Shown: positions 42,987 to 51,879 of the stretch, piece by piece
How positions within the stretch are numbered: position 1 is the stretch's first letter
Layout of the letters: every line of letters begins with the position of its first letter
Source: Aquimarina muelleri DSM 19832
Lineage (GTDB): Bacteria > Bacteroidota > Bacteroidia > Flavobacteriales > Flavobacteriaceae
Assembly: GCF_000430665.1 (NCBI RefSeq)
Contig: NZ_AUML01000005.1
Span: forward strand, 1 to 64,000
Reading direction: 5' to 3'
Length of the DNA: 64,000 bases
The notes under the pieces: generated by a model
Seen by the model: the letters and a program-made list of their open reading frames with translations, nothing else
What the model was told of the DNA's origin: nothing
Database searches by the model: none
Translations under genes and position numbers: made by a program

Positions 42987-44528
42987 ATGACAATACATCC
43001 TAACAACCACTTACAATTTAACCCCCAAATACAGGTCATTAACCTTGATAATGGTGGTTTTATAAAAAAAACTGACAAAAATATTTTTGATTGGTCAAAA
43101 GGCTCTTTAATTTTTGAAGTGCATCCCTTTTTTGAGGTTTTAAGAAATTTTGAAGAAAATAATCTTTTCGAAAAAAAAACATTAAATTTTCCTTGTATAC
43201 ACATAGAAGATGGTAAAGTTGAAAAAATCTGCGACATTACTTTTACCCTAGAAGAGCAAGAAGTTGTTATTATTCTTTTTGATTATACAACAAAATACAG
43301 AGACTTAAATCAAATTGCACAGCAAAAAAACGAGTCTATTTTACTAGCTCGTGAATTAGAGCTGAAGAACAAATACTTATTAGAAAAAGAAGAATTTAAA
43401 AACAGTTTTATCGCTAATATAAATCATGAAATAAGAACTCCTTTAACAAGTATTCTTGGATTTGTAGAAGTGCTTGAAAAAACAAAATTAACATTTGAAC
43501 AAGAAGAACTTGCTAGAATTATTAAACGAGAAAGTCAACATCTTAACGCACTTATAGATGACATGATTGATCTTTCAAAGATAGAATCTGGTAAACTAAA
43601 AGTGGTAGAGGAACGTTTTTCTTTTTATAATTTAATGAATGGTTTTAAAGAATCTTATTCTAAAATAACCGAAGAAAAACAAATCATCTTTGAAACCAAT
43701 ATTGATCCTAACATACAAGAATACCTTATAGGAGATAGTACCAGAATATATCAAATCCTAAACAACATTCTTACAAATGCCTTTAAATTTACCGAAGAAG
43801 GTAAAATTGTTTTTTCTGTTACCAAAAATTACCAACGAACAAACAAACTAAGTCTCAACTTTAAAATTGAAGATACAGGAATTGGTATTCTCGAAGAAAA
43901 CATCCCTTATCTTTTTGAAAGATTTACTCGTTTTAACACAGATAAACGAGTCTCTGGAACTGGGCTCGGACTTGCAATTGTAAAAAACTTAGTCGACCTC
44001 CTAAATGGTGAAATCAAAGTAAATAGTGCTCCAGAAAAAGGAACCTCTTTTAATATAAAACTTCCTTTTAAATTTGAAATAACAAAAGCAACCCCTAAAC
44101 GTAAAAAGAAAAAATACACACTCCCTAAAAGCACAACTAAATTTAGGATTTTGGTAGTTGAAGACGAAGAGATAACACAGTATCTAATCATGAAGATCTT
44201 GATTTCTCAGGGTACCTTTTTTGTAGACATTGCTATTAATGGCGAAGAAGCAATAAAATATATAGAACGCAGAAAATACGACCTAATTTTAATGGATCTT
44301 AATATTTCTAAAATTGATGGTTATCAAACAACAAAGATAATTAGAAATAATTATGGAGATAAATTTATATCAGAAATACCAATTATTGGATTTTCTGGAA
44401 AATCTAACGATATCACTAGAGACAAATGCATCCGATCAGGAATGGATGATTTTATACCTAAACCTTTTGAGCAGGAAGAATTGATTTATAAAATCACAAA
44501 ACAGATAGCAAAAAAGGCTACCGATTAG
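42987..44528 (+). CDS. Hybrid sensor histidine kinase with receiver
   Basis: 513 aa from ATG 42987; a GTG at 42981 overlaps the GTPase stop. Residues ~10-105 look like a PAS-type sensor without membrane segments. HisKA with ANINHEIRTPLTSILGFVEV (phospho-His ~149 in the longer numbering), HATPase_c with LNNILTNAFKFT, DTGIGI, GTGLGLAIVKNL, and a C-terminal receiver ILVVEDEEITQYLIM ... DLILMDLN (phospho-Asp ~439). Soluble kinase; phosphorelay partner not in the window. Last gene of the GTPase operon, closed by the 44512-44538 terminator. Confidence 0.92.
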   Translation: MTIHPNNHLQFNPQIQVINLDNGGFIKKTDKNIFDWSKGSLIFEVHPFFEVLRNFEENNLFEKKTLNFPCIHIEDGKVEKICDITFTLEEQEVVIILFDYTTKYRDLNQIAQQKNESILLARELELKNKYLLEKEEFKNSFIANINHEIRTPLTSILGFVEVLEKTKLTFEQEELARIIKRESQHLNALIDDMIDLSKIESGKLKVVEERFSFYNLMNGFKESYSKITEEKQIIFETNIDPNIQEYLIGDSTRIYQILNNILTNAFKFTEEGKIVFSVTKNYQRTNKLSLNFKIEDTGIGILEENIPYLFERFTRFNTDKRVSGTGLGLAIVKNLVDLLNGEIKVNSAPEKGTSFNIKLPFKFEITKATPKRKKKKYTLPKSTTKFRILVVEDEEITQYLIMKILISQGTFFVDIAINGEEAIKYIERRKYDLILMDLNISKIDGYQTTKIIRNNYGDKFISEIPIIGFSGKSNDITRDKCIRSGMDDFIPKPFEQEELIYKITKQIAKKATD

Positions 44529-44538
44529 GTAGCCTTTT
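44512..44538. terminator. Bidirectional terminator of the GTPase/kinase operon
   Basis: AAAAGGCTACC (44512-44522), loop GATTA, GGTAGCCTTTT (44528-44538). The kinase stop codon TAG lies at the loop end. Confidence 0.88.
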
Positions 44539-44564
44539 ATTTACTATTATAAGACAATAAAATA

Positions 44565-44996
44565 TTATCTATTCATATTTTTAATTTCGTCTGCAAAAGT
44601 ATCTCCATCTACTCCTTGATCTACTAAGTTTAATGCTTTATCTACAACGTATTTTGCATTTTCTGATTTAAACCCTAAACCAATACTTAATTTTTCTAAT
44701 AAGATGACTTGATCCTCTCCTTTAATATGATCTGCATAAACCATTCTAGCCAAATCATACAACCTCTCTAATCTATTATCATAACTCGTAGGCGGGTTTA
44801 TAGGGTGTGTCTTATAGTCTTTTAAAATCTCTTTATAATCGTTTTCAGAAATCTCCAATTTTCTGGCTAATCTATCTAAAAAAGCTTTCTCTTCATCAGT
44901 AATCACTCCATCACTCATTGCTACTCTTACAATTGCTGCAAAATGGTCTTGGTTTCTTTTCTGAAATCCACTATCAAACAAATCAGATATTGACAT
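44565..44996 (-). CDS. TerB-family (tellurite-resistance-like) protein
   Basis: 143 aa, all-helical TerB domain: HFAAIVRVAMSDGVITDEEK and FLDRLARKLEISENDYKEIL, then RLYDLARMVYADHIKGEDQV and KLSIGLGFKSENAK. The two-repeat arrangement with acidic DGxITxxE loops is the TerB/DjlA-like type. Cytoplasmic; function unknown. Converges with the kinase operon. Confidence 0.85.
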   Translation of the reverse strand: MSISDLFDSGFQKRNQDHFAAIVRVAMSDGVITDEEKAFLDRLARKLEISENDYKEILKDYKTHPINPPTSYDNRLERLYDLARMVYADHIKGEDQVILLEKLSIGLGFKSENAKYVVDKALNLVDQGVDGDTFADEIKNMNR

Positions 44997-45244
44997 TGTA
45001 TACTTTATTTAATTTGGCTGCAAATATAACTAAACTATATGCCTTTTAAAATTTAAAATAGCCTTTTTTAACAAAAACGATTCTTAGTCTTTTTTTATTT
45101 CAAAAAGCATCAAGTTTATAGCTATTATCCCTTATATATTTATCACAAAAACACTTTACAACAGTATACACTAGTACCTTATTCTGTTCTTTATAAATAT
45201 GTAACACCTTAATTAACAACAACTTATGTTTTATGTTGTTTTTT

Positions 45245-45260
45245 TGGCACAGCAATTGTT
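45245..45260 (+). promoter_or_regulatory. Sigma-54-type promoter
   Basis: TGGCAC, five bases AGCAA, then TTGTT: the -24 element is perfect and -12 is TTGT against consensus TTGC. A T-rich stretch precedes it, and an inverted repeat AACAACA/TGTTGTT lies ~15-35 nt upstream. The start point would be about 45270, 34 nt before the small ORF. Confidence 0.7.
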
Positions 45261-45303
45261 AATATAAATCAAAACAATGATTGTTAATTTAAAAATATGA
45301 GAT

Positions 45304-45405
45304 ATGAAAACTACATACACCTTTACACTACAACTAAACATTAAACCTTTTATTAATTTTTTAAAAGAGTTACCTGCTTCTTGTAGCTATGCTATACACA
45401 GGTAA
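45304..45405 (+). CDS. 33-codon small ORF (or ncRNA) under sigma-54 control
   Basis: ATG 45304 to TAA 45405 encodes MKTTYTFTLQLNIKPFINFL, then KELPASCSYAIHR. It is the only frame of note between the sigma-54-type promoter and the hairpin terminator at 45461-45495; the total transcript would be ~225 nt. It is mixed hydrophobic/basic and could be a small peptide, or the transcript could act as an sRNA. No family recognised. Confidence 0.5.
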   Translation: MKTTYTFTLQLNIKPFINFLKELPASCSYAIHR

Positions 45406-45460
45406 TAATGAGTTGGCAAAATATAACGCTCTACTCACGTAAAAGAGTACAAAAACAATA

Positions 45461-45495
45461 AAAAGCGAGATCAAAAAAATGGACTCGCTTTTTTT
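45461..45495 (+). terminator. Terminator of the sigma-54 mini-gene
   Basis: AAAAGCGAG (45461-45469) / CTCGCTTTT (45484-45492) with a 14-nt loop and a T-run of seven. Confidence 0.85.
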
Positions 45496-45740
45496 ATGCC
45501 TATCATTTCCAAAATATACATCAATTATTTAAAATGGGGTTTTGGTAGTAACTCATTTTCATTAATCGCATATCTAAATCCAAAAAACCCTCCCATACCT
45601 ATGCATGGGAAGATTTTAAGAATCACAAAAAAATCAGCTTACGCGTGAACGTAAAGGGGGTAACCTTATCTAATAGCATCCAAATTTTATCTTGACATAG
45701 TCCTACCCTGGTCAGGAATAAAAAATGGATTTTTTTTGAG

Positions 45741-45885
45741 GGTGTCTAAAAAATAATAACTGTTGTTTGACTGATGATTTATACTATTTTTAAACATCTT
45801 CATATACATATATGTTTTATCTAATGATTTTGTTACCCTTTTGACACTGCAATATTAATACATGTTAGTTTCATTTTCCGACACC
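45741..45885. mobile_element. 145-bp MITE-like element with GGTGTC ends
   Basis: Left end GGTGTCTAAAAAATAATAAC (from 45741) and right end, read inward on the other strand, GGTGTCGGAAAATGAAACTAAC-like, form imperfect ~20-bp terminal inverted repeats. The interior is AT-rich and non-coding. The right end recurs at 2581-2618. The ends resemble those of small IS-type transposons, but no transposase is present. Confidence 0.6.
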
Positions 45886-46015
45886 GAATAAAAAAAACAT
45901 GTTTTTTTAATAAAATTTCTTTTACATATCTTAATTAAGAAATTTTTAACCTGTAAAAAAACCTACTCACCCCTCTGAATATATACATTTATAAAAAATC
46001 TATTTAAAATAAAAA

Positions 46016-46064
46016 CGGAGGCAAGCCTCAAAAGAATTAAACTCCACAATGTGGATTAAAAAAA
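46016..46064 (+). repeat. CCTCGG-family dispersed repeat, right part
   Basis: GGAGGCAAGCCTCAAAAGAA, then TTAAACTCCACAATGTGGAT. Near-identical to 48260-48300; the TCCACA-A-TGTGGA stem is intact. Confidence 0.65.
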
Positions 46065-46187
46065 TCAAAATCAAAAAAATCTGATAACAAATGGGGTATC
46101 CTGATAAAAAATATTTGAATATTGATATTTCTGAAGCTTAAAACAGTACTATTTTTAAATTCGATTTAACATAAAAATGCTAAGCAC

Positions 46188-47357
46188 ATGACAAAAAAAA
46201 TATACATACAACAACAAAAACACCTATTTGATCTTTCTGAAGGCAGTACCTATTTAAACGGAGCTTACATGTCTCCGCAGTTAAAATCCGTAACCAACGT
46301 TGGATTAAAAACTGTTGCTCAAAAGGGTCAACCTTATAAAATCACCCCTGAAGATTTTTTTACTCAAAAAGAAATACTAAAACAACGTTTTGCAACTTTG
46401 GTAGATGCGCCCGATTATAAAAACATGGCAATCATACCCTCAGCATCCTATGGCGTTGCAAACGCTGCCAACAACATCCCTTTTCAAAAAGGAGAAGAGA
46501 TTATATTAGTCGACGAGCAGTTTCCTAGCAATGTATATGCATGGCAAGAAGTAGCTAAAAAACACAAAGTTTCTATAACCGTTATAAAACCGCCAAAAGA
46601 TTTTAAGGATCGTGGAGCAAAATGGAATCAAAACATCTTAAACGCAATCTCTAAAAAAACAGCAGTAGTAGCAATGTGTAATGTACACTGGGCAGATGGT
46701 ACTTTATTTGACCTAAAAGCTATACGAGCAAAAACCAAAACTATGAATAGCTATTTGGTTATTGATGGTACGCAAAGCGTGGGTGCTTTACCGTTTTCTA
46801 TTAAAGAAATAGAACCAGACGCATTAATTTGTGGAGGATATAAATGGATGATGGGCCCCTACTCTATAGGTATGGCATATTACAGTGATGCTTTTAATAA
46901 CGGCACTCCTATAGAACATAACTGGATGAATCGCTATAATAGCGAAGATTTTACTGGATTAACCAAATACGAAGATCGTTTTCAGGAAAAAGCTGCACGA
47001 TACTCTGTGGGAGAATCCAGTAATTTTATATTAACCCCTATGCTCATTAAAGCAATAGAACAATTGATAGAATGGACCCCTGCAGCGATACAACAATACT
47101 GCAAAACTATATCTGCAAAGGCAGTACAAGAGCTTAAAGATCTAGGATGTTTTATCGAAGAAGATAATTTTAGAGCACACCACCTTTTTGGCGTATACTT
47201 GCCCGAAAACATAAACTTAGAAAATCTAAAAACAAGATTACAACAAGAAAATATTTTTGTCTCTTTTCGAGGAAAAGCCATGCGGGTTTCTCCTAATGTA
47301 TATAATTCTGAAGAAGATTTTAACCAATTGCTTAGAGTATTGATACAAAACAATTAA
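46188..47357 (+). CDS. Class V aminotransferase (PLP enzyme)
   Basis: 389 aa. Fold type I, class V (cysteine desulfurase/isopenicillin-epimerase-like). YLNGAYMSPQLKSVTNVGLK at the N-terminus, IIPSASYGVANAANNIPF, VAMCNVHWADGTLFDLKAIR, YLVIDGTQSVGALPFSIKEI (PLP-binding Asp/Gln) and CGGYKWMMGPYSIGMAYYSD with the Schiff-base Lys, then GRAMRVSPNVYN-like end (FRGKAMRVSPNVYN). Desulfurase-type Cys loop not obvious; substrate unknown. Confidence 0.85.
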   Translation: MTKKIYIQQQKHLFDLSEGSTYLNGAYMSPQLKSVTNVGLKTVAQKGQPYKITPEDFFTQKEILKQRFATLVDAPDYKNMAIIPSASYGVANAANNIPFQKGEEIILVDEQFPSNVYAWQEVAKKHKVSITVIKPPKDFKDRGAKWNQNILNAISKKTAVVAMCNVHWADGTLFDLKAIRAKTKTMNSYLVIDGTQSVGALPFSIKEIEPDALICGGYKWMMGPYSIGMAYYSDAFNNGTPIEHNWMNRYNSEDFTGLTKYEDRFQEKAARYSVGESSNFILTPMLIKAIEQLIEWTPAAIQQYCKTISAKAVQELKDLGCFIEEDNFRAHHLFGVYLPENINLENLKTRLQQENIFVSFRGKAMRVSPNVYNSEEDFNQLLRVLIQNN

Positions 47358-47422
47358 GGTTTGTTGCATTTGGAGCACTCTTTTTTTGTCAATTCTTCTA
47401 TTTTGCATAAAAATCATGTGTG

Positions 47423-48208
47423 ATGAATAAAAAATTAACCATAGTAAACTTATTATCCGTGCTACTGGTGATAGTAATAAATTACGTATCCCAAGCACGT
47501 TATTTTAACGATATTACCATAGGTGAAGTTAGCAGACAATACAATACCCTATTTACTCCTGCAGGCTATGCATTTTCGATATGGGGAATTATCTTTTTAA
47601 GTCTTTTTGCCTATGTGATTTTTCAGATACGGCGAGTTTTCTTTAGTAAAAAAGATAGTGACTTTGTTACTAAAACCGGGTACTGGTTTTTTATAGCCAA
47701 TTTGTTAAACTCCTTGTGGGTACTTGCTTTTACTTATGATTATACGGGATTATCAGTCCTACTAATGATCGGGATTTTGTTTTCTTTAATCCAAATAATT
47801 TTAAAAACAAATATGGAACGATGGGATGCCCCAATCTCCATAATTGCATTTGTTTGGTGGCCAATTTGCCTGTACTCTGGTTGGATTTCTGTAGCAACTA
47901 TAGCTAATATAGCTACGTATCTTGTAAAAATAAACTGGTCTGGTTTTGGTATTTCTTCAGAAACATGGGCCATTGTCTTAATCATTGCCGCAATAGGTAT
48001 TAATATAAGCATACTTATAAAAAGAAACATGAGAGAATTTGTTTTGGTAGGCATCTGGGCACTAGTAGCAATTTATATTCGCCATAAAGACACCTATCAA
48101 TCTATTGCAATTACCGCTCTGGCGGGAAGTATACTTTTAATTCTACTCACTACAATACATGCATATAAGAATAAAGATACAAACCCTTTTAAGAAACTTA
48201 ATCAATAA
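47423..48208 (+). CDS. TspO/MBR-like membrane protein
   Basis: 261 aa from ATG 47423. Multi-helix protein with TPAGYAFSIWGIIFLSLFAY, FFIANLLNSLWVLAFTYDYT and IAFVWWPICLYSGWISVATI, the Trp-rich helices of the TspO-like family, with two or three extra helices at the C-terminus, as in the long Bacteroidetes versions. Probable tetrapyrrole- or lipid-related membrane protein, function unproven. Close behind the aminotransferase gene, same strand. Confidence 0.75.
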   Translation: MNKKLTIVNLLSVLLVIVINYVSQARYFNDITIGEVSRQYNTLFTPAGYAFSIWGIIFLSLFAYVIFQIRRVFFSKKDSDFVTKTGYWFFIANLLNSLWVLAFTYDYTGLSVLLMIGILFSLIQIILKTNMERWDAPISIIAFVWWPICLYSGWISVATIANIATYLVKINWSGFGISSETWAIVLIIAAIGINISILIKRNMREFVLVGIWALVAIYIRHKDTYQSIAITALAGSILLILLTTIHAYKNKDTNPFKKLNQ

Positions 48209-48304
48209 CCTCGGAGCAGGCTTATGAGGTATGTTTCCGAAAATATATTTTGTTTTCGAGGCAAGCCTCCTTTAGAATTAAACTCCACAATGTGGATTAA
48301 AAAA
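48206..48304 (+). repeat. CCTCGG-family dispersed repeat, full copy
   Basis: The most complete copy: CCTCGGAGCAGGCTTATGAG, then TTTCCGAAAATATATTTTGT, TTTCGAGGCAAGCCTCC, AAACTCCACAATGTGGATTA. AGGCTT and AAGCCT pair around the CGAAAA...TTTTCG hairpin, and TCCACA/TGTGGA forms a second stem. Confidence 0.75.
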
Positions 48305-48348
48305 GATAAAAAGTTAATTATCAAAAAAAAATCGTTTTATGCCAGTGG

Positions 48349-48408
48349 CACTTTGAATTTACTGTAGAAGAAAATGGACTATTTTTTTATTACAGTAAAT
48401 TCAAAGTG
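48349..48408. repeat. Perfect 18-bp inverted repeat (small palindromic element)
   Basis: CACTTTGAATTTACTGTA (48349-48366) / TACAGTAAATTCAAAGTG (48391-48408), loop 24 nt, no T-run after it. It lies ~50 nt upstream of the mfd promoter. Outer sequence TTTACACTTTG / CCATTTGCACTTTGA at ~33264 is related, so it looks like a dispersed palindrome rather than a terminator. Confidence 0.65.
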
Positions 48409-48459
48409 TAAATGGTGTTAATCCCATTTTAAGAATTATGTATAAAATATAAAGAGTAG

Positions 48460-48467
48460 TATATTTG
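48460..48467 (+). promoter_or_regulatory. -7 box of mfd
   Basis: TATATTTG fits TAnnTTTG; the GTG start of mfd at 48484 is only 16 nt downstream, giving a very short or nearly leaderless mRNA. Confidence 0.55.
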
Positions 48468-48483
48468 CTTCAAAATCTGCTAC

Positions 48484-51400
48484 GTGAGTGCATCTATAAT
48501 CTCGCAAACTTTTATACAGTCTCTACCACTACAGAAACTGCAAAAAGCTATTGCCCAGCCCGAAACAAAAATACATCTGCAAGGAAGTATTGGCTCGTCA
48601 CTATCCTTTGTTATTGAAAACAGTTTTAAACAAGCCGAAAAGCCCTTTCTCTGTATTTTTAATGACAAAGAAGAAGCCGCTTATCATCTTAATGATCTAG
48701 AGCAGTTACTTGGCGATAAAAATGTACTTTTTTACCCTGGCAGTTATCGCCGACCATACCAAATCGAAGAAACCGATAATGCCAATGTGCTTTTAAGAGC
48801 CGAGGTACTAAACCGAATCAATTCCAGAAAAAAGCCAGCACTAATTATTACCTATCCAGATGCTTTGTTTGAAAAGGTAGTAACCCGAAAAGAGTTAGAA
48901 AAAAACACTCTAAAAATTAATCTCAACGACACTCTTTCTCTGGATTTTGTAAATGAAGTATTATTTGAATACCGATTTAAAAGAGTAGATTTTGTAACCG
49001 AACCAGGAGAGTTTTCGGTTCGTGGTGGAATTGTAGATGTTTTTTCTTTTAGTAATGACGAACCCTACCGAATCGAATTTTTTGGTAACGAAGTAGACAG
49101 TATTAGAACTTTTGATGTAGAAACACAACTATCTACCGACCAGATCAAAAAAATATCTATTATCCCTAATGTTGAAAACAAAGCGATACAAGAAACCCGA
49201 GAAAGCTTTTTAAAATATATATCCCCAGACACTATCATCCTTGCTAAGGACATGGATTTGATTTCGGCAAGAATTGATAAAAATTTCGAAAAAGCGCAAG
49301 AAGCTTTTCAAACACTATCCAAAGATATAAAACATGCTACTCCTGCAGAACTTTTTGCTACTTCGCAAGATTTAAATAAACAGTTATTGGGTTTCACTTT
49401 AATAGAAATAAGCAATCACCCTTTAACCAAAGCAGATTATGCTATAAAATTTGACATAAAACCACAGCCTTCTTTTAATAAACAATTTGATTTATTAATT
49501 CAAAATCTAAATGAAAATCAAGAAGCTGGTTATAAAAATTATATCTTTTGTGTAAGCGAGCAACAGGCAAAACGTTTTCATGATATTTTTGATGATGCCG
49601 ATCTGGATGTAAAACAATATGAAACAGTAGTGTTTTCTGCTTTTCAAGGATTTACAGACCATGATCTTAAAATAGCTTGTTATACCGACCATCAAATATT
49701 CGAACGATATCACAAGTTTCATCTTAAAAACGGGTACGCCAAAAAACAAGCGATTACTTTAAAAGAACTTACCAATCTAGAGGTAGGAGATTATGTAACG
49801 CATATCGATCATGGTATTGGTAAATTTGGAGGATTACAAAAAATCGATGTAGATGGTAAAAAACAAGAAGCTATAAAACTAATTTATGGAGAAAGGGATG
49901 TACTGTATCTAAGCATTCATTCGCTTCATAAAATTACCAAATACAATGGCAAAGACGGCAAACCCCCACAGGTATACAAACTAGGCTCTAAAGCTTGGAA
50001 AACTCTTAAAGAAAAAACAAAATCCAGAGTTAAACATATTGCCTTTAACCTTATACAATTATACGCAAAGCGAAGGTTACAAAAAGGATTTCAGTACCAT
50101 CCCGATAGTTATATGCAACACGAGCTAGAAGCCTCGTTTATATACGAAGATACTCCAGATCAAAGCACTGCAACAGAAGCTGTAAAAGCAGATATGGAGA
50201 GTGAACGCCCAATGGATAGACTTATCTGCGGGGATGTTGGATTTGGTAAAACCGAAGTAGCTATTCGTGCCGCATTTAAAGCAGTAGATAATGGCAAACA
50301 AGTAGCTATTTTGGTTCCTACTACCATTCTTGCATTTCAGCATGCAAAAACATTTAGAGAGCGGCTTAAGGATTTTCCGGTAACGGTAGATTATTTAAAT
50401 CGTTTTCGCTCTGCAAAACAAAAAAAAGAAACTCTCGAAGGTCTGGCTGCAGGAAAAGTAGACATTATTATAGGCACCCACCAATTGGTAAACAAAAATG
50501 TACAATTTAAAGATCTTGGGCTACTGATTATAGATGAAGAACAAAAATTTGGAGTATCGGTAAAAGATAAACTAAAAACTATAAAAGAAAATGTAGATAC
50601 CTTAACTCTAACAGCAACGCCTATACCAAGAACATTACAGTTTAGTTTAATGGCTGCCCGGGATTTATCTACCATTACCACTCCCCCACCCAATCGATAT
50701 CCTATCGAAACCAATGTAATACGATTTAATGAAGAAACCATTCGGGATGCCGTAAGTTACGAGATACAGCGTGGCGGACAGGTATTTTTTATTCATAATA
50801 GAATTGAAAACATCAAAGAGGTAGCAGGTATGGTACAACGATTAGTGCCCGATGCAAAAATAGGTATTGGTCACGGGCAAATGGAAGGCAAAAAACTAGA
50901 AAGCCTTATGCTTTCCTTTATGAATGGAGAGTTTGATGTTCTGGTTTCTACTACCATTATCGAAAGTGGATTAGATGTACCTAATGCCAATACTATTTTT
51001 ATTAATAATGCAAACAATTTTGGGGTGTCTGATCTGCATCAAATGCGAGGACGTGTAGGTCGTAGCAACAAAAAAGCTTTTTGTTACTTTATCACTCCGC
51101 CTTATTCTGCAATGACCGAAGATGCCAGAAAACGTATTACCGCATTAGAGCAATTCTCTGATCTGGGCAGCGGTTTAAATATTGCTATGAAAGATCTCGA
51201 AATTAGAGGAGCAGGAGATTTATTGGGGGGAGAACAAAGCGGGTTTATTAACGAAATTGGTTTTGAAACCTATCAAAAAATATTATCCGAAGCTATCGAA
51301 GAGCTTAAAGAAAATGAATTTGCAGAATTATATAAAGACGATAAAAAAGAAAAAGTATACTTAAAAGATACGCAAATCGACACCGATTTCGAATTGCTTT

Positions 51401-51843
51401 TCCCCGATGATTATATCAATAATATAACCGAAAGATTAAATCTGTATACCGAACTTAATTCCATCAAAAAAGAAGAAGAACTACAAGCATATCAAAAGCG
51501 ATTAGTAGACCGTTTTGGAGAATTGCCAGATCCTGCTGCAGATTTATTAAACTCGGTTAGAATAAAATGGATTGCCACTTCTATCGGGTTAGAAAAAGTA
51601 ATCCTAAAACAAAATAAGCTAATCGGCTATTTTATTAGTGACCAACAGTCTGGTTTTTACCAAAGCCCTACGTTTAGCAAAGTACTACAATTTGTACAGC
51701 AAAATCCAGCAGTTTGTAAAATGAAGGAAAAAAATACACGAAACGGTTTGCGATTATTACTAACTTTTGAAAATATTGCATCCATAGATAAAGCATTGCA
51801 TGTATTGCAACCTTTTGCTGCGAAGGCAGAGAACGGAAGTTAG
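48484..51843 (+). CDS. mfd: Transcription-repair coupling factor
   Basis: 1119 aa with a GTG start (no ATG precedes conserved sequence). It removes RNA polymerase stalled at lesions and recruits UvrA. UvrB-like N-terminus (EPGEFSVRGGIVDVFSF), RNAP-interaction domain after LTNLEVGDYVTHIDHGIGKF, then SF2 translocase motifs: Walker A ICGDVGFGKTEVAIRAA (~residue 582), DEEQKFG (~682), TATPIPRTLQFSLMAARDLS, IESGLDVPNANT, QMRGRVGRSNKKAFCY. TRCF C-terminal domain complete. Full length. Confidence 0.97.
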   Translation: MSASIISQTFIQSLPLQKLQKAIAQPETKIHLQGSIGSSLSFVIENSFKQAEKPFLCIFNDKEEAAYHLNDLEQLLGDKNVLFYPGSYRRPYQIEETDNANVLLRAEVLNRINSRKKPALIITYPDALFEKVVTRKELEKNTLKINLNDTLSLDFVNEVLFEYRFKRVDFVTEPGEFSVRGGIVDVFSFSNDEPYRIEFFGNEVDSIRTFDVETQLSTDQIKKISIIPNVENKAIQETRESFLKYISPDTIILAKDMDLISARIDKNFEKAQEAFQTLSKDIKHATPAELFATSQDLNKQLLGFTLIEISNHPLTKADYAIKFDIKPQPSFNKQFDLLIQNLNENQEAGYKNYIFCVSEQQAKRFHDIFDDADLDVKQYETVVFSAFQGFTDHDLKIACYTDHQIFERYHKFHLKNGYAKKQAITLKELTNLEVGDYVTHIDHGIGKFGGLQKIDVDGKKQEAIKLIYGERDVLYLSIHSLHKITKYNGKDGKPPQVYKLGSKAWKTLKEKTKSRVKHIAFNLIQLYAKRRLQKGFQYHPDSYMQHELEASFIYEDTPDQSTATEAVKADMESERPMDRLICGDVGFGKTEVAIRAAFKAVDNGKQVAILVPTTILAFQHAKTFRERLKDFPVTVDYLNRFRSAKQKKETLEGLAAGKVDIIIGTHQLVNKNVQFKDLGLLIIDEEQKFGVSVKDKLKTIKENVDTLTLTATPIPRTLQFSLMAARDLSTITTPPPNRYPIETNVIRFNEETIRDAVSYEIQRGGQVFFIHNRIENIKEVAGMVQRLVPDAKIGIGHGQMEGKKLESLMLSFMNGEFDVLVSTTIIESGLDVPNANTIFINNANNFGVSDLHQMRGRVGRSNKKAFCYFITPPYSAMTEDARKRITALEQFSDLGSGLNIAMKDLEIRGAGDLLGGEQSGFINEIGFETYQKILSEAIEELKENEFAELYKDDKKEKVYLKDTQIDTDFELLFPDDYINNITERLNLYTELNSIKKEEELQAYQKRLVDRFGELPDPAADLLNSVRIKWIATSIGLEKVILKQNKLIGYFISDQQSGFYQSPTFSKVLQFVQQNPAVCKMKEKNTRNGLRLLLTFENIASIDKALHVLQPFAAKAENGS

Positions 51844-51879
51844 AAGTTAGAGGTCGGGAGACGAAACCTGGGAGTCGGG

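Larger units (their letters stand above)
44997..46187. other. 1.2-kb non-coding-rich spacer
   Basis: Apart from the sigma-54-type mini-gene (45245-45495), a MITE (45741-45885) and a CCTCGG-family repeat (46016-46064), I see no gene here. A short minus-strand frame (~45526-45640) ending ...ENELLPKPHFK is open but has no start. Confidence 0.55.

Noticed and set aside
45526..45640. Minus-strand open stretch ending ENELLPKPHFK
   Set aside because: About 37 codons, no start codon, no RBS and no recognised similarity; possibly a decayed gene end.
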